Part shown: one piece after another, positions 1-10,148 of the stretch
How the letters are laid out: the number at the start of each line of letters is the position of its first letter
Position numbering within the stretch: position 1 is the stretch's first letter
NCBI GenBank assembly: GCA_019802505.1
Contig: JAFMOC010000069.1
Span: 1,203,501-1,267,500 of the forward strand
Direction: 5' to 3'
DNA: 64,000 bases
DNA from: Corydoras sp. C115
Lineage: Eukaryota; Chordata; Actinopteri; Siluriformes; Callichthyidae
Program-made: the position numbers and the translations under genes
Notes under the pieces: model-generated
Databases searched by the model: none
Told to the model about the DNA's origin: nothing
What the model saw: the letters and a program-made list of their open reading frames with translations, nothing else

Positions 1-69
1 ATATATACTTTTAGTTTGTAAAACAATCAGCATTCCCTCCACTGCTCCCCCACCTCACTTCAATGCTCA

Positions 70-1005
70 ACAGCCCTTTTCAAGGAACAGAGCACTCAAT
101 CCTGCTCTCTTCACCAAGGAACAGGTGAGAAGAGAGCTGAGGAAGATAAAAGTGAGAAAAACAGCAGGCCCTAAAGATATCAACCCTAGGCTCCTAAACA
201 ACTGTATGGACCAGTTATGTGGGAAAATGCAGAATATGTTTATTCCCTATTCCAAAAACTACACACTCCACTAATTTAAATAGATATAGACCAGCGGCAC
301 TGACCTGATGAAGGCCATGTAAAAACTTGTTCTTACCTCTATGCCCACTGGTAAATCCAGCAATGGACCTTCTGCAGTTTGCGTACCAGCCAGGCATCAT
401 GGTGGATGATGCACAAATCTAACTGCTACAACGGACCCTCTCTTATCTTGACAAGGTTGGAAACACAATAAGAACACACCATCAGGCACACCAATCTAGG
501 GAACAAGATGGAGAGTGCTGGAGTGGACTGCAGTCTTACCACATGGATTCTGAATTACTTCATAAACATACCTTAATATGTCAGACTCAAGGGCTGTGTG
601 TCACAATCCTCTGTAGCACAGCGGCTCCACAGGGGTCTCTCTCCACTGCCCCCTATTTTTCACCCGTTGCACTTCAGACTTCACCCACAACAGAGTGACC
701 TGCCAACTTCAGAAGTTCTCTGATTACTCTGTTTGTCAGCTACATTACAGATGCCGTCGACAGTAAGTACAGAGAAATCACTAAGGACTTTGGATTGATG
801 CCAGTGAAACCTGCTCCATATTCACACTAGCAAAAAAATAGTGGTTGAATTTCAGAGGACCAAACCCACCCCATCTGAACCAGTGAACATACAGGGAATG
901 AATATTGAGATAGTTAACAACTACAAGTACCTGGGTGATTATCTGAATACTAACCTGGACTGGATGGACAACACACAGTATAGTAAAGGACAGAGCTGAC
1001 CTAAA
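70..1005 (+). pseudogene. Decayed non-LTR retrotransposon, reverse transcriptase region
   Basis: Broken reading frames on the plus strand keep the order of a LINE reverse transcriptase. Near 105-230 there is a VRRELRKIK...AGPKDINPRLLNNC stretch, the usual lead-in to the RT fingers. Near 365-415 a QFAYQPG block is legible. Near 620-720 a degenerate PQG..LF.LYTSDF/LQKFSD region corresponds to the YADD neighbourhood. From 841 the frame reads VVEFQRTKP...NYKYLGDYLNTNLDW, a typical thumb segment. Stops and indels separate all blocks, so it is not translatable. The endonuclease and 3' tail are missing. I recognise the family as a common fish LINE of the GxPQG type but cannot fix the clade. The minus-strand scrap at 18120-18310 looks related. 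Confidence 0.65.
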
Positions 1006-1385
1006 CACTTTCGATGTAACTGTTTGAGTAACGTTGATGAGTTACTGTTGAGTAAAGACGATGTAACTTTTTGAGTCAACAAAATATTTGTTGCTAACTT
1101 GAAAGCTATATTAATTAAGCACTGCAATCATAACTTGTCATTCATACAATCATTAGGAATCACATTCACCTGGCTAAAATGTGCCATGGACAAACCACCC
1201 TGGGATGTAACTTATTTAGCTATAAGGTTGTACAAATACTACCAACTCACAGGACATTTTAGCAGCAGTGTTTCAAGGCTAGGATGTGATTTCTTCTGGC
1301 ACAAGTAAACAGACAGGAAGTAGACTGGTCTGTTTCTCCTTTCCCTAAAATTGTTTCTTAGATTTTATTTTACAAATATTAGATA
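1006..1385. other. Unassigned spacer
   Basis: No gene or recognisable repeat. A short motif built on TGAGTAACG/GATGTAAC recurs around 1010-1070. The rest is ordinary AT-rich DNA. Confidence 0.5.
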
Positions 1386-1799
1386 CTCCTCCTTGGCCCA
1401 CCACCTTATCATGGTAGAGGAGTTGGCGTGCTTGAATGATCCTAGGAGCTATGTTGTCTGGTGCAAAAGACCACCTGGTAGGGTCTCCCAAGGCAAATTG
1501 GTCCTAGGTGACGGGCCAGACAAAGAGTGGTCCAATAAACCCCCATGAACTGTAAGATCAGGAGCATGTGTACCCTGCCCGAGTTAGGGATATTGGGGCC
1601 CACCCTGGAGTCAGGCCCGGGGTTGGGGTTCGACAGCGAACGTCTGGTGGTCGGGCACTTTCCCATGGTGCACGGTTGGGCCCGAAGGAGCTCACCACCT
1701 GTGTGTGTGTGTGTGTGGGGGGGGGGGGTTGTAAAAGGGGTTCGGTGCAGTGTGGATCGGGCGGTGGCCTGAGGCGTCGGCCTGGACGACGCGATCCTT

Positions 1800-2615
1800 G
1801 GTTGCTGAAATTGGCTTTAGGTACTTGGAACGTCACTTCTCTGGCTGGGAAGGAGCCTGAGCTGGTGCGGGAGGTTGAGCGATACCGGCTAGATATAGTC
1901 GGGCTCACCTCAACGCACAGCTTGGGTTCTGGATCCAATCTCCTTGAGAGCATGGAATCTGTTTTTTTCTGGAGTTTCCCATGGTGAGAGGCATTGGGCA
2001 GGTGTGGGCTTTCTTGTGGCCCCCCGGCTTGACGCGTGTATGTTGGTGTTTTCTCCGGTGGACGAGAGGGTAGCTTCCCTACGCCTTCGGGTTGGGGAAT
2101 GGGTTCTGACTGTTGTCTGCGCTTATGCACTGAACGGCAGTTCAGAGTACCTAGCCTTCTTGGAGTCTGTGTGTGTGGGGGGGGGGTACTGGAAAGTGCT
2201 CCCCCTGGAGACTAACGTTCATGCAAGCAACGATCTGAACCCGAGCGGTGTTCAGTTGTTGGACTTCTGTGCAAATCACAGTCTGTCCTTCATAAACACC
2301 ATGTTTGAGCACAAGGGTGTGCATAAGTGGACATGGTGCCAAGATGCCCTTGGCCGCAGCTCAATGATCGACTTTGTAGTTGTGTCATTATACTTGCGGC
2401 CATGTGTCTTGGACAATTGGGTGAAAAGAGGAACTGAGCTGTCAACTGATCACCACCTGGTGGTAAGTTGGATCAGGTGGCGGGGGAAGATGCCAATCAG
2501 ACCAGGCAGACCCAAACGTATAGTGAGGGTTTGCTGGGAACGTCTGGCAGAAGAACCCATCAGACGGATGTTCAACTCTCACCTCCATCCTTCAACCACA
2601 TTCCGGGGGAGGTAG
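1800..2615 (+). pseudogene. AP-type endonuclease part of the Rex3-like LINE
   Basis: Two overlapping plus-strand frames carry the endonuclease. The first (about 1800-1930) reads LGTWNVTSL...ELVREVERYRLDIVGLT, the N-terminal catalytic strand region of exonuclease-endonuclease-phosphatase domains. A frameshift near 1940 moves the reading to the next frame, which continues GERHWAGVGFLVAPRL and later SLSFINTMFEHK. The IDFVVVS and STDHHLVVSW blocks near 2366-2470 match the SDH-type terminal motif. An expected E in the TETR-like motif is not preserved (LTSTHSLGSG). A G-rich run near 2178-2187 disrupts the centre. It is a pseudogene and continues into the equally damaged RT segment. Confidence 0.6.
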
Positions 2616-3229
2616 AGGACATTGAGTCTGAATGGGCCATGTTCTGTTCCTCCATTGTTAAGGCGGCGGACAGGAGCTGTGGTCGCAAGGTAGTTGTTGC
2701 CTGTCGTGGCGGTATCCCTCGAACACGGTGGTGGTCAACCCATGGTAGGGATGAAGCTGAAGAAGGAGTCGTATCAGGCATGGTTTTCCTGTGGGACTCA
2801 AGATGCAGCTGACTGGTACCAACAGGCCAGGTGATTTATAGCTTCGTGCATCGTGGAGGCAAAAACCCGGGCGTGGGAGGAGTTCGGTGAGGCCTTGGAA
2901 AGTGACTTTCGGTCGGCTTCAAGAAGATTCTGCCAAACTGTCAGGTGACTCAGGAGGGGAAAGCAGTGTGCCACTAACACAGTATATAGTGGTGGAGGTA
3001 CACTGTTGACTGTCAAATGGGAATGTCATTAGGTGGTGGAAGGAATACTTTGAGGGCCTTTCAATCCCACCAATATACCCTCCCTGGCAGTCTATGCAGG
3101 GGTATTGGAGAAGAGAGTCCGATATAGTCGAACCTCGGATTCAGGAGGAGCAGTGTGGTTTTAGTCCTGGTCGTGGAACACTGGACCAGCTCTTTACTTT
3201 CTCCAGGATCCTCGAGGATTCATGAGAGT

Positions 3230-4016
3230 TTGTCCAACCAGTCTACATGTGTTTTGTGGATCTGGAGAAGGCTTTCGACTGTGTCCCTCGGGGTATTTTG
3301 TGGGAGGTGCTTCGTGAGTATGGGGTATATGGGTCTGATCTGATCTGATATAGATATAGAACTGAGGATCACGTTGCTGCTGTTTGCAGATGATGTGGTC
3401 CTGTTAGCATCATCAGGCTGCGAACTTCAGCTCTTACTGGATCGGTTTTCAGCCGAATGTGAAGCGGCTGGGATGAAAATCAGCACCTCCAAATCTGAGG
3501 CCATGGTTCTCAGTCGGAAAAGGGTAGAGTGTCCTCTCTGGTTCAGAGATGAGATCTTGCCTCAAGTGGAGGAGTTTAAGTATTTTGGGGTCTTGTTCAC
3601 AAGTGATGGTAAGATGGAACATGAGATTGACAGACGGATCGGCGCGGGGTCAGCAGTGATGCGGACCCTATACTGATATGTTGTGGTGAAAAAGGAGCTA
3701 AGCCATAAGGCACGGCTCTCAATTTACCAGTCAATCTACGTTCCTATGGTCATGAGCTTTGGGTAATGACCAAAAGAACAAGATTGCGAATACAAGCGTC
3801 AAAAATGGGTTTTCTCCGCAGGGTGGCTCGGTCATCCAGGAGAGACCTCGGAGTAGAGCAGCTACTCCTCTGCGTCGAAAGAGCCAGTTGAGATGGTTTG
3901 GGCATCTGGTAAGGATGCCTCTTGGGCGCCTTCCCAGGGAGGTGCTTCAGGCAAGTCCAGCTGGGAGGAGACCCCGGGGAAGACCAAGGACACACTGGAG
4001 GGATTATGTGAGGTGA
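3230..4016 (+). pseudogene. Reverse transcriptase part of the Rex3-like LINE
   Basis: Separate plus-strand frames preserve parts of the RT. CVLWIWRRLSTVSLG near 3250 is a frame-slipped VDLEKAFDCV motif. At 3374-3676 a clean frame reads LLFADDVVLLAS (catalytic FADD) followed by the KFKYFGVLFTSDG-type thumb and EIDRRIGAGSAVMRTLY. At 3759-4016 a further frame holds the C-terminal SQLRWFGHLVRMPLGRLP and RGRPRTHWRDYV segments characteristic of this fish LINE. The interval between motif A and FADD is deleted. No complete protein can be made. Clade assignment to RTE/Rex3 rests on the C-terminal motif and the simple-repeat tail, from memory of the family. Confidence 0.65.
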
Positions 4017-4106
4017 GCTGGTGGAGGTGGCTGGGGTGATGGAGGTCTGGGTCTCCCTACTTCGGTTGCTGCCCCCACAACCCGAACCCCAGACAAGTGG
4101 AAGATA

Positions 4107-4148
4107 ATGGATGGATGGATGTATGGATGGATGGATGGATGGATGGAT
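4107..4148 (+). repeat. GGAT tetranucleotide tail
   Basis: About ten GGAT units with one GTAT interruption directly follow the LINE 3' end. They are probably the element's own tail, later expanded as a microsatellite. Confidence 0.85.
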
Positions 4149-4919
4149 ATATTAGATATGGTTTATTTCATTACACCAAAGCTTGGTGGCATGAACCAGT
4201 GGCATGGGATGATGTCAGCACGATGATGGTAAGGGTAAAATATGTAAAGAGCAATATTCCTGCCAGTATAGATGACAAGGGGAAACGCAACTAGTCCACA
4301 CAGTCTGGTTGTTTCTAAGTAAGACTTTAGAAAAGTCAAGACAGTGTCCTAACTTAATACACATAACATGCCTTACTTCAATGAATTGCTTGATCTCGAT
4401 CTGAGCGTGTCTTGTTCAGCAAGTTTATATGCTCTTTTACCAACCATCAGTCAATGAAGCTTTTAACACTATATTTTCTGAGATAATCTCAAGGAACTCA
4501 AATCACTTTTAAGAGAAAAGCCCACTCTACTACTGGACTCTGGACTCTTAAATAAGCATTAAACACAAGTTAAATGCATGGTAAAAAAGGACAGTTTACA
4601 CTCTTTGGCCAAAAAAGGCCAAACTTTTTGTGTTATGAAACTAACCTAAAAAGGTTTTAATGCAGAGAACACTGTGAATACAAAAACAGGAATGCAAAAG
4701 CAGACAGGACTATCTTAATACAATGGTCAAACAGGAACATAAAGGTAAGGCAGAATTAAATACTGTAAACACAGGGGAACCACATGATAGAAGATAACAA
4801 ATGTCAGTTACCTAATTGACAAGAACTAATTAATAACACGCAGACCAGACGAAAATGAACAAGGGTGCAAATTCTGCAACTTTTACACTTCGAATACAGC
4901 ACACATTCACTGTGGCATT
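4149..4919. other. Unassigned spacer
   Basis: AT-rich DNA without recognisable coding or repeat structure. Confidence 0.5.
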
Positions 4920-5130
4920 GTTTACGTAGATCATCAGTTGACCCTAGTATTTGGGCACACAATGTTGCTGAACTTAGGCCTGACACATAGCAGTAACCCC
5001 ATATCATAGCACTGCCCCCACAGGCTTGTACAGCCATGATGGGTGCATCACATCACCTGTCTCTTTTTTATTCTGATGTGCTCATCACTCTGATACTGGG
5101 TGAATGTGGACTCATCAGACCCCATGACCC
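4920..5130 (-). pseudogene. Tc1-type transposase fragment
   Basis: Read on the minus strand, the segment starts with a SDEST-like block (revcomp of about 5105-5120), the first DDE aspartate region of Tc1 transposases. It continues to ACGGSAMIWGYC near 4985-5030, which matches the GGGSVMVWG signature after the second catalytic block. Frames shift between the two blocks. Only about 70 residues are represented and no inverted terminal repeats are seen. A SINE abuts it at 5131. Confidence 0.55.
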
Positions 5131-5418
5131 AATGCCCATCCAGGGGAGAATGTTTCGGGCTCTGGGCAGATACACCCAGTACAAGATGCCAATCTATCGC
5201 TGGGCACACACACTAATACAGACACAGACACTCTATATGGTTGCAATTTGGAGCATTCAATTTACTTTGATCCATGTTTTTGTATTGTGGGAGGAAACCG
5301 GAGAACCCAGAGGAAACCCACACAGAAACGGGGAGAAGATGGAAACAGTTTGGGGTTCGAACCGGGAATCCATAGCGCTGAGAGGTGAATGTACTAACAA
5401 CTAAGCCACTGTGCCGCC
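5131..5418 (-). mobile_element. tRNA-derived SINE, 3'-shortened copy
   Basis: Reverse-orientation copy of the dominant SINE. Its tRNA-like head lies at the right end (complement of GGCGGCACAGTGGCTTAG at 5401-5418). A central GGTTTCCTCC block and a GCCCAGAGCCCGAAACATTC region follow. The distal AT/GAATGA tail is missing at the left, where Tc1 sequence starts. Several CpG sites are decayed. Confidence 0.85.
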
Positions 5419-5594
5419 ATGTATAGTGTATATTAAAGCATAATTCAGTGAATCTCAAAGGCCAGTTAAATCATGCCTTTTGCTTTGCTTTTTGCAAAAT
5501 AACTTTAACAAGCCCTACTTTTGTTTAAATAATATTTGACATGATTAATAAAAAAAAAATATGATAAAACTGACTTGATACATGATACATATTA

Positions 5595-5871
5595 TTCATT
5601 CATTCATTATCTCCCGCTTTATCCTCTATTAGGGTCGCGGTGGGGTTCCCCATGCCCATCCAGGGGAGAACGTCTCGGGTGCTGGGCAGATACACCCAGG
5701 ACAGGGCGCCAATCCATCGCTGGGCACACACTCACTCACACAGACACACTCTATATGGGGCAATTTTGAGAATTCAATTGACTTGATCCATGTTTTTGGA
5801 CTATGGGAGGAAACCGGAGAACCCGGAGGAAACCCACGCAGACACGGGGAGAACATGGAAACTCCACCCAG
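5595..5871 (-). mobile_element. 5'-truncated tRNA-SINE with target-site duplication
   Basis: Minus-strand SINE with an intact (ATTC)n tail at the left and the body up to the CTGGGTGGAG region. The tRNA-like head is missing. A perfect 12-bp duplication, TGATACATATTA, flanks it at 5583-5594 and 5872-5883. That shows truncation occurred during target-primed reverse transcription and not by later loss. Confidence 0.9.
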
Positions 5872-6004
5872 TGATACATATTAATTAATTAATATTATTA
5901 TTTAACATCAGACACAGACAGACACTATTACACACATGTGAAAGAACATGTGTGGAGAAGTAAAAAGAAAGAAAAAGATAAAGAAAGACAAAAAGATAAA
6001 CAGT

Positions 6005-6690
6005 GAAATTGGGTCATGGGGCTGCATTTAGCTTGGGGCATTTTAAACGGAATTAATCTGCACAAGAAATGAAAGGAATAAATAGATAAACACTTACAGT
6101 ATTCATAATGTACTAAAGTACTAAAGCTGAAGCATCATCTGACCGAAATCTTATTCCTGACCAAGCAAATATTTTTTCTTCAGTCCTACACAAATTACAT
6201 TTTCAAATTTGTACTGTCTGCAATGAAATAAATGTAATTAATTACTGTTTTTATGCTTTTTACTATACAGCCATAGCTATTTCTGATTGAGGGTTTTACA
6301 TTTTATTTGTTTAATGTAAATTCATTTAAGGTCAACTGTGACCTTGTCATATGTATCAAGAGGCAAACTCTCCCGAGATATTTTTAACAGTCCTTCCTAT
6401 ACAATTCCTTCATATACAATATGTTTAGAGTTAGACCTTAAATACTTGAAACTATGCTAATCAGTGTCTTATCAAATTGGGTCATGTGGCTGTGTTTAGC
6501 TTGAGGCATTTTAAATATAAATAATCTGCAGGAAAGGAAAGGAATAAACAGTCTTTATAATGTACTAAAGTGTAGAGTGTAGAAGCAAGCTGAAGGATCA
6601 TCTGACCGACATCTTGAACCTGAACAAGCACATCTTTTCTTCACTCCTACACAAATAACATTTGAGGCTTCAGTTTTGAATAAATGCAAG
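6005..6690. repeat. Diverged direct duplication, left part (units a, b, a')
   Basis: A unit a (about 6005-6234, starting GAAATTGGGTCATGGGGCTG) recurs as a' at about 6474-6690. Unit b (about 6235-6473, containing TTTTTATGCTTTTTACTATA and CAATATGTTTAGAG) lies between them. The partner of b is at about 9497-9716. The copies are strongly diverged, with many substitutions and indels. No coding content. Confidence 0.65.
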
Positions 6691-6992
6691 ACATATAATT
6701 ATTCACAAATTCCAGTTTAGATTTTAACACATTCAATTGCATATTAAAAATATTGCTAGGACACCTAATTATGTTGTTCTTTTAATTCTTTTATTATATA
6801 TTTGTTGCTTTTGGGACCTTAATAGTCATTCATACACCATCCATACAGTACATAATAGGTGAAAAGGTCTATTTGATTAAATAAAATATTTTACTTATTA
6901 ATGAAGTAATAGTAACATCATACAATTCAAAATGTATATGTATATTGTATATGTTGTATATTATGTAATCCTTTTGAAGGACAGTTTCATTG

Positions 6993-6997
6993 ACACA

Positions 6998-7066
<69 letters not shown>
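6993..7066. repeat. (CA)n microsatellite
   Basis: About 37 CA units with one CATA interruption near the left end. Confidence 0.95.
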
Positions 7067-7068
<2 letters not shown>

Positions 7069-7551
7069 AAACATTTGTGTTTGCTCTTTGGGCTAAGATG
7101 CCTTAAACCCATACTGTAAATAAAACCAGACATTTATTGACCTGTTTAATTAAGACATTTATTGATTTTTTTTATCCGATTCATCGATTAATCGAAAAAA
7201 TAATCGCAGATTAATCTATTATTAAAATAATTGTTAGTTGCCACCCTACAACATACATTTAAATACTTTTACAATGGTTTACACTAAACCATTGTAGTAT
7301 AAAAATGCTTATATATTTTGAAAAACACTTGTAAAGTATCCACATACCGACTATGCGTCAAAAGGGTATGAACAGATGAAAGATTGAACAGGATTGACCT
7401 TGATGATTATGTCATTAAAGAAAGACCATCAATCTTGCATTAAATGTATTACCAAAAATGTCCATCAGAGGGGAAAAGAAACATAAAGATAATAACTTCT
7501 ACACCACATGTCTGGAATCGGTATATACCACTATTAAAGTCATATAACTAT
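7067..7551. other. Spacer with a possible hAT terminus
   Basis: Mostly unassigned. Around 7175-7258 the text is rich in ATCGATTAATCG motifs and ends with GTTGCCACCCTAC. This resembles one terminus of fish hAT elements whose other end starts TAGGGCTGCAACAAC (compare 55793). The partner end is not visible here, so this is a weak call. Confidence 0.35.
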
Positions 7552-7806
7552 AGATAAAAGTAACAGAATTTCAGTCACCGGTCTAAGATGAGTCTTTATA
7601 CTTCCATCTTTAGAGATTTTGATTTATACCTTGCATATTTTTCCGTCCGTACTCGGAATCAATTGGGTAACCCATCCCATGGGCCATTGGCTTCGCTTAG
7701 TTTGGTAGTCCTTAACAAGAACAACGGTTCCTAACCAGACTCTGAACTCTGCACTAGCCAGACTCTTTCCACTGACGTCTGTATAGATGCGTGGAGTCAA
7801 ACTCAC
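7552..7806 (-). pseudogene. BEL/Pao integrase C-terminal fragment
   Basis: The minus-strand frame reads GTVVLVKDYQTKRSQWPMGW...TDGKICKV. This matches the C-terminal domain that follows the integrase core in BEL/Pao retrotransposons (DUF5641 type: a VGDVVLVKD strand, a W-P-G-R/W turn, a DG..R-V strand). Continuing with frame slips to about 7552, an RPVTEIL-like end is legible. Only this tail of pol is present; no LTR is adjacent. The L2-B LINE begins about 90 bp to the right. The larger BEL element at 32-42 kb lacks this domain, so this is an independent remnant. Confidence 0.65.
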
Positions 7807-7894
7807 CAGGAGGACGGAGACCAGATTCGAATTATTTGTGTTAACAATGCTGCAGGTGTAAGTACATGAGGGTCTTCAGGGTCTGTAGAAACTG

Positions 7895-9225
7895 GAACTA
7901 TCTATAAAATTCTTCTTGCTAGTAACCCAACTACTTGCCCCCTTGATTCCATCCCATCCCACCTTCTTCAATCCATCGCCTCCTCCATCACACCAGCTCT
8001 CACAAACATCATTAACTCCTCTCTCACGTCTGGGACTTTTCCAAATTGTTTCAAACAGGCCATAGTCAAACCCCTACTCAAAAAACCTATGCTCAACCCA
8101 AATTTGGTCGAGAGCTACAGACCTGTTTCTCTTTTACCTTTCCTGTCTAAAACACTTGAATGGGTGGTATCCACACAGGTCTACAAATTTCTTAATCAGA
8201 ATAATCTCCTTGATCCCAATCAGTCCGGTTTTAGATGTGGTCACTTCACTGAGACAGCATTGCTCTCTGTGATTGACTCGCTTAAATCTGCCAAAGCCAA
8301 ATCTCAATCCTCGGTCCTCATTTTGTTAGACCTTTCTGCAGCTTTTGATACAGTAAATCATCAGATTCTACTGTCCACTCTATCTGAATTAGGCTTTTCT
8401 GATACGACACTTGAATGGTTTTGAATGGGGAGATCTCTAACTCTCACCAAGTACGCACTGGTGTGCCTCAGGGCTCTGTACTTGGTCCTCTCCTCTTCTC
8501 ACTATACATGACATCACTGAGCACAGTCATCCAGGCGCATTCCTTCTTTACAACATAAAGAAGACCATACCCCTGACTGAACATGCTACCCAACTGCTTG
8601 TTCAAGCCCTAGTCCTATCCCGGCTTGATTATTGTAATGCGCTACTTGCCGGTATCCCAGCTTCCACAATCAGACCTCTTCAACTAATTCAAAACTCTGC
8701 AGCCTGACTTGTGTTTAACCAGCCCAAGCGAACTCATGTCACTCCATTACTCATTTCCCTCCATTGTCTCCCTGTAGCTGCTCGCATTCAGTACAAGTCA
8801 CTGACTCTGGCCTACAGAACCATTTCTGGATCTTCCCCCTCCTACCTTCACTCTATCTTTTCAAAATACACTCCGACTCGTTCACTTCGCTCCAGTGATG
8901 ATTGCCGCCTGGCGATCCCACCTCACCGAGGAGCTAATTCTCACTCCGTGTCGTTCACCACTGCAAAATGGTGGAACGTTCTTCCCAACTCTGTCCGTAA
9001 GGCAGAATCACTAAACAGTTTTAAGAAACTACTGAAGACGCATCTCTTTAACAAATTCCTGTTGTAGAAAAAAAAAACAGCATTGGCCGCAGCATTGAAT
9101 AACAATCAGGTTTGATGAATTTACAGTATAGTTGATTTTCTCCATAACTTCTGACTTGTAATGTTCTCATTTGTAAGTCGCTTTGGATAAAAGCATCTGC
9201 TAAATGACTAAATGTAAATGTAAAC
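7895..9225 (+). mobile_element. L2-clade LINE family B, copy 1, truncated and deleted
   Basis: 5'-truncated plus-strand LINE. One frame (8089-8424) holds RT text NLVESYRPVSLLPFLSKTLE and motif A LLDLSAAFDTVNH. A deletion at about 8423 removes the rest of the palm up to NGEISNSHQ, and another at about 8546 removes YADD. The C-terminal frame (8711-9067) reads KRTHVTPLLISLHCLPV...TAKWWNVLPNSVRKAESLNSFKKLLKTHLF. The 3' UTR ends AAGTCGCTTTGGATAAAAG...CTAAATGACTAAATG, the family tail. It is close in sequence to copy 2 at 10503-12291 but keeps the catalytic motif-A aspartate that copy 2 has lost. Confidence 0.85.
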
Positions 9226-9496
9226 AAAAGGTTTTGAGTTTACAATTGCAGTTACTTCAGCCACGAGAGTTGTAAGGACCTCGTAAATTAATTATTAATT
9301 AATTATAATTTGACACTTATATATGTATAAAAAACACTTTCTATAGTATTACATTATCTCAAAAAAGCTTTGCAACTGCTTATGTCCCAAGCCTAAACCC
9401 ACAAAGAACAAACTACAGTGTCATAACATGACCTAAAGTTTCCATTGCACACAGTGACTTAGACTGACCTGTCTACAATAAAAAAAAAAGTAAATA
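9226..9496. other. Unassigned spacer
   Basis: AT-rich, no feature recognised. Confidence 0.5.
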
Positions 9497-9716
9497 ATTA
9501 CAAAATACTGTTTTTATGCTTTTTACTATACTGCCTCAGCCTTGATTGGGGGTTCTATATATTTCATTTGAATAATATTAATTTTAATTTATATAAAGTC
9601 AACTGTGATCTTGTATTTATCAGGAGACAAACTCTTCCGAGTTTTTTTGACAGGCCATTCCTTCGTATACAATATGTTTAGAGCTATACTTAAACTTTGC
9701 TAATCAGTTATTAAAT
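9497..9716. repeat. Second copy of duplicated unit b
   Basis: Aligns by eye with about 6235-6473. Both contain TACTGTTTTTATGCTTTTTA, GTCAACTGTGA.CTTGT, GACAAACTCTTCCGAG-like text and ATACAATATGTTTAGAG. The two b copies are separated by about 3 kb that includes the CA repeat, the BEL scrap and the L2-B insertion. Confidence 0.65.
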
Positions 9717-10148
9717 AGCTTTGCTGTAAGTGGAATGCTGTACTATCCTTTAACTGCATAAATGATTGACAAGCAAGAGTAAAGTGAATTAAGTTCTCAG
9801 GCCATCAATGTAAATCTCTTTCTACAGGCAGAAGAGGCCCACCCCTTTTGTGCCTGCTAGAAATTCCACTGACTATTTTAAGCAATGTTTAATCTCATAT
9901 GGAAAATAGCTCTGCTTAGTAAAGCTTCAGGCTTTACCACAATAAACCTGTGTGGTCACAGTTTCATCTCTATCTGATGTTTGTGAAAAATGAATTTAAT
10001 ATTTTGTCTACAAAGGTGATTTAATAGGTGTACCAATAGGTAAGATATTTACCATATGTGGTGCATTTTATAGATGCATTATGGTAATATTCATTTTGAG
10101 GATGGGAATTTGCATTTACATACCACATATACCACATGTATTTAGAGC
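9717..10148. other. Unassigned spacer
   Basis: No recognisable gene or repeat. The chimeric open frame starts nominally inside it at 10081, in non-element sequence. Confidence 0.5.

Larger units (their letters stand above)
1386..4105 (+). mobile_element. RTE/Rex3-like LINE, degenerate
   Basis: A 2.7-kb plus-strand LINE with endonuclease, reverse transcriptase and a short tandem-repeat 3' tail. The 5' part (about 1386-1800) is GC-rich untranslated sequence. The tail is GGAT repeats at 4107-4148. Short 3' UTRs ending in simple repeats are a hallmark of the RTE clade, and GATG-type tails are described for fish Rex3, so I infer Rex3-like. There are many frameshifts and stops, and RT sequence between about 2820 and 3120 is scrambled or deleted, so the copy is dead. 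Its end, GGAAGATAATGGATGG, resembles the end of the abundant SINE family in this window. Confidence 0.65.

Noticed and set aside
1558..2130. 190-codon minus-strand frame
   Set aside because: It is the antisense of the Rex3-like LINE endonuclease region and has no recognisable domain.
6869..7066. Coding frame of repeated VC residues
   Set aside because: Translation of the CA microsatellite.
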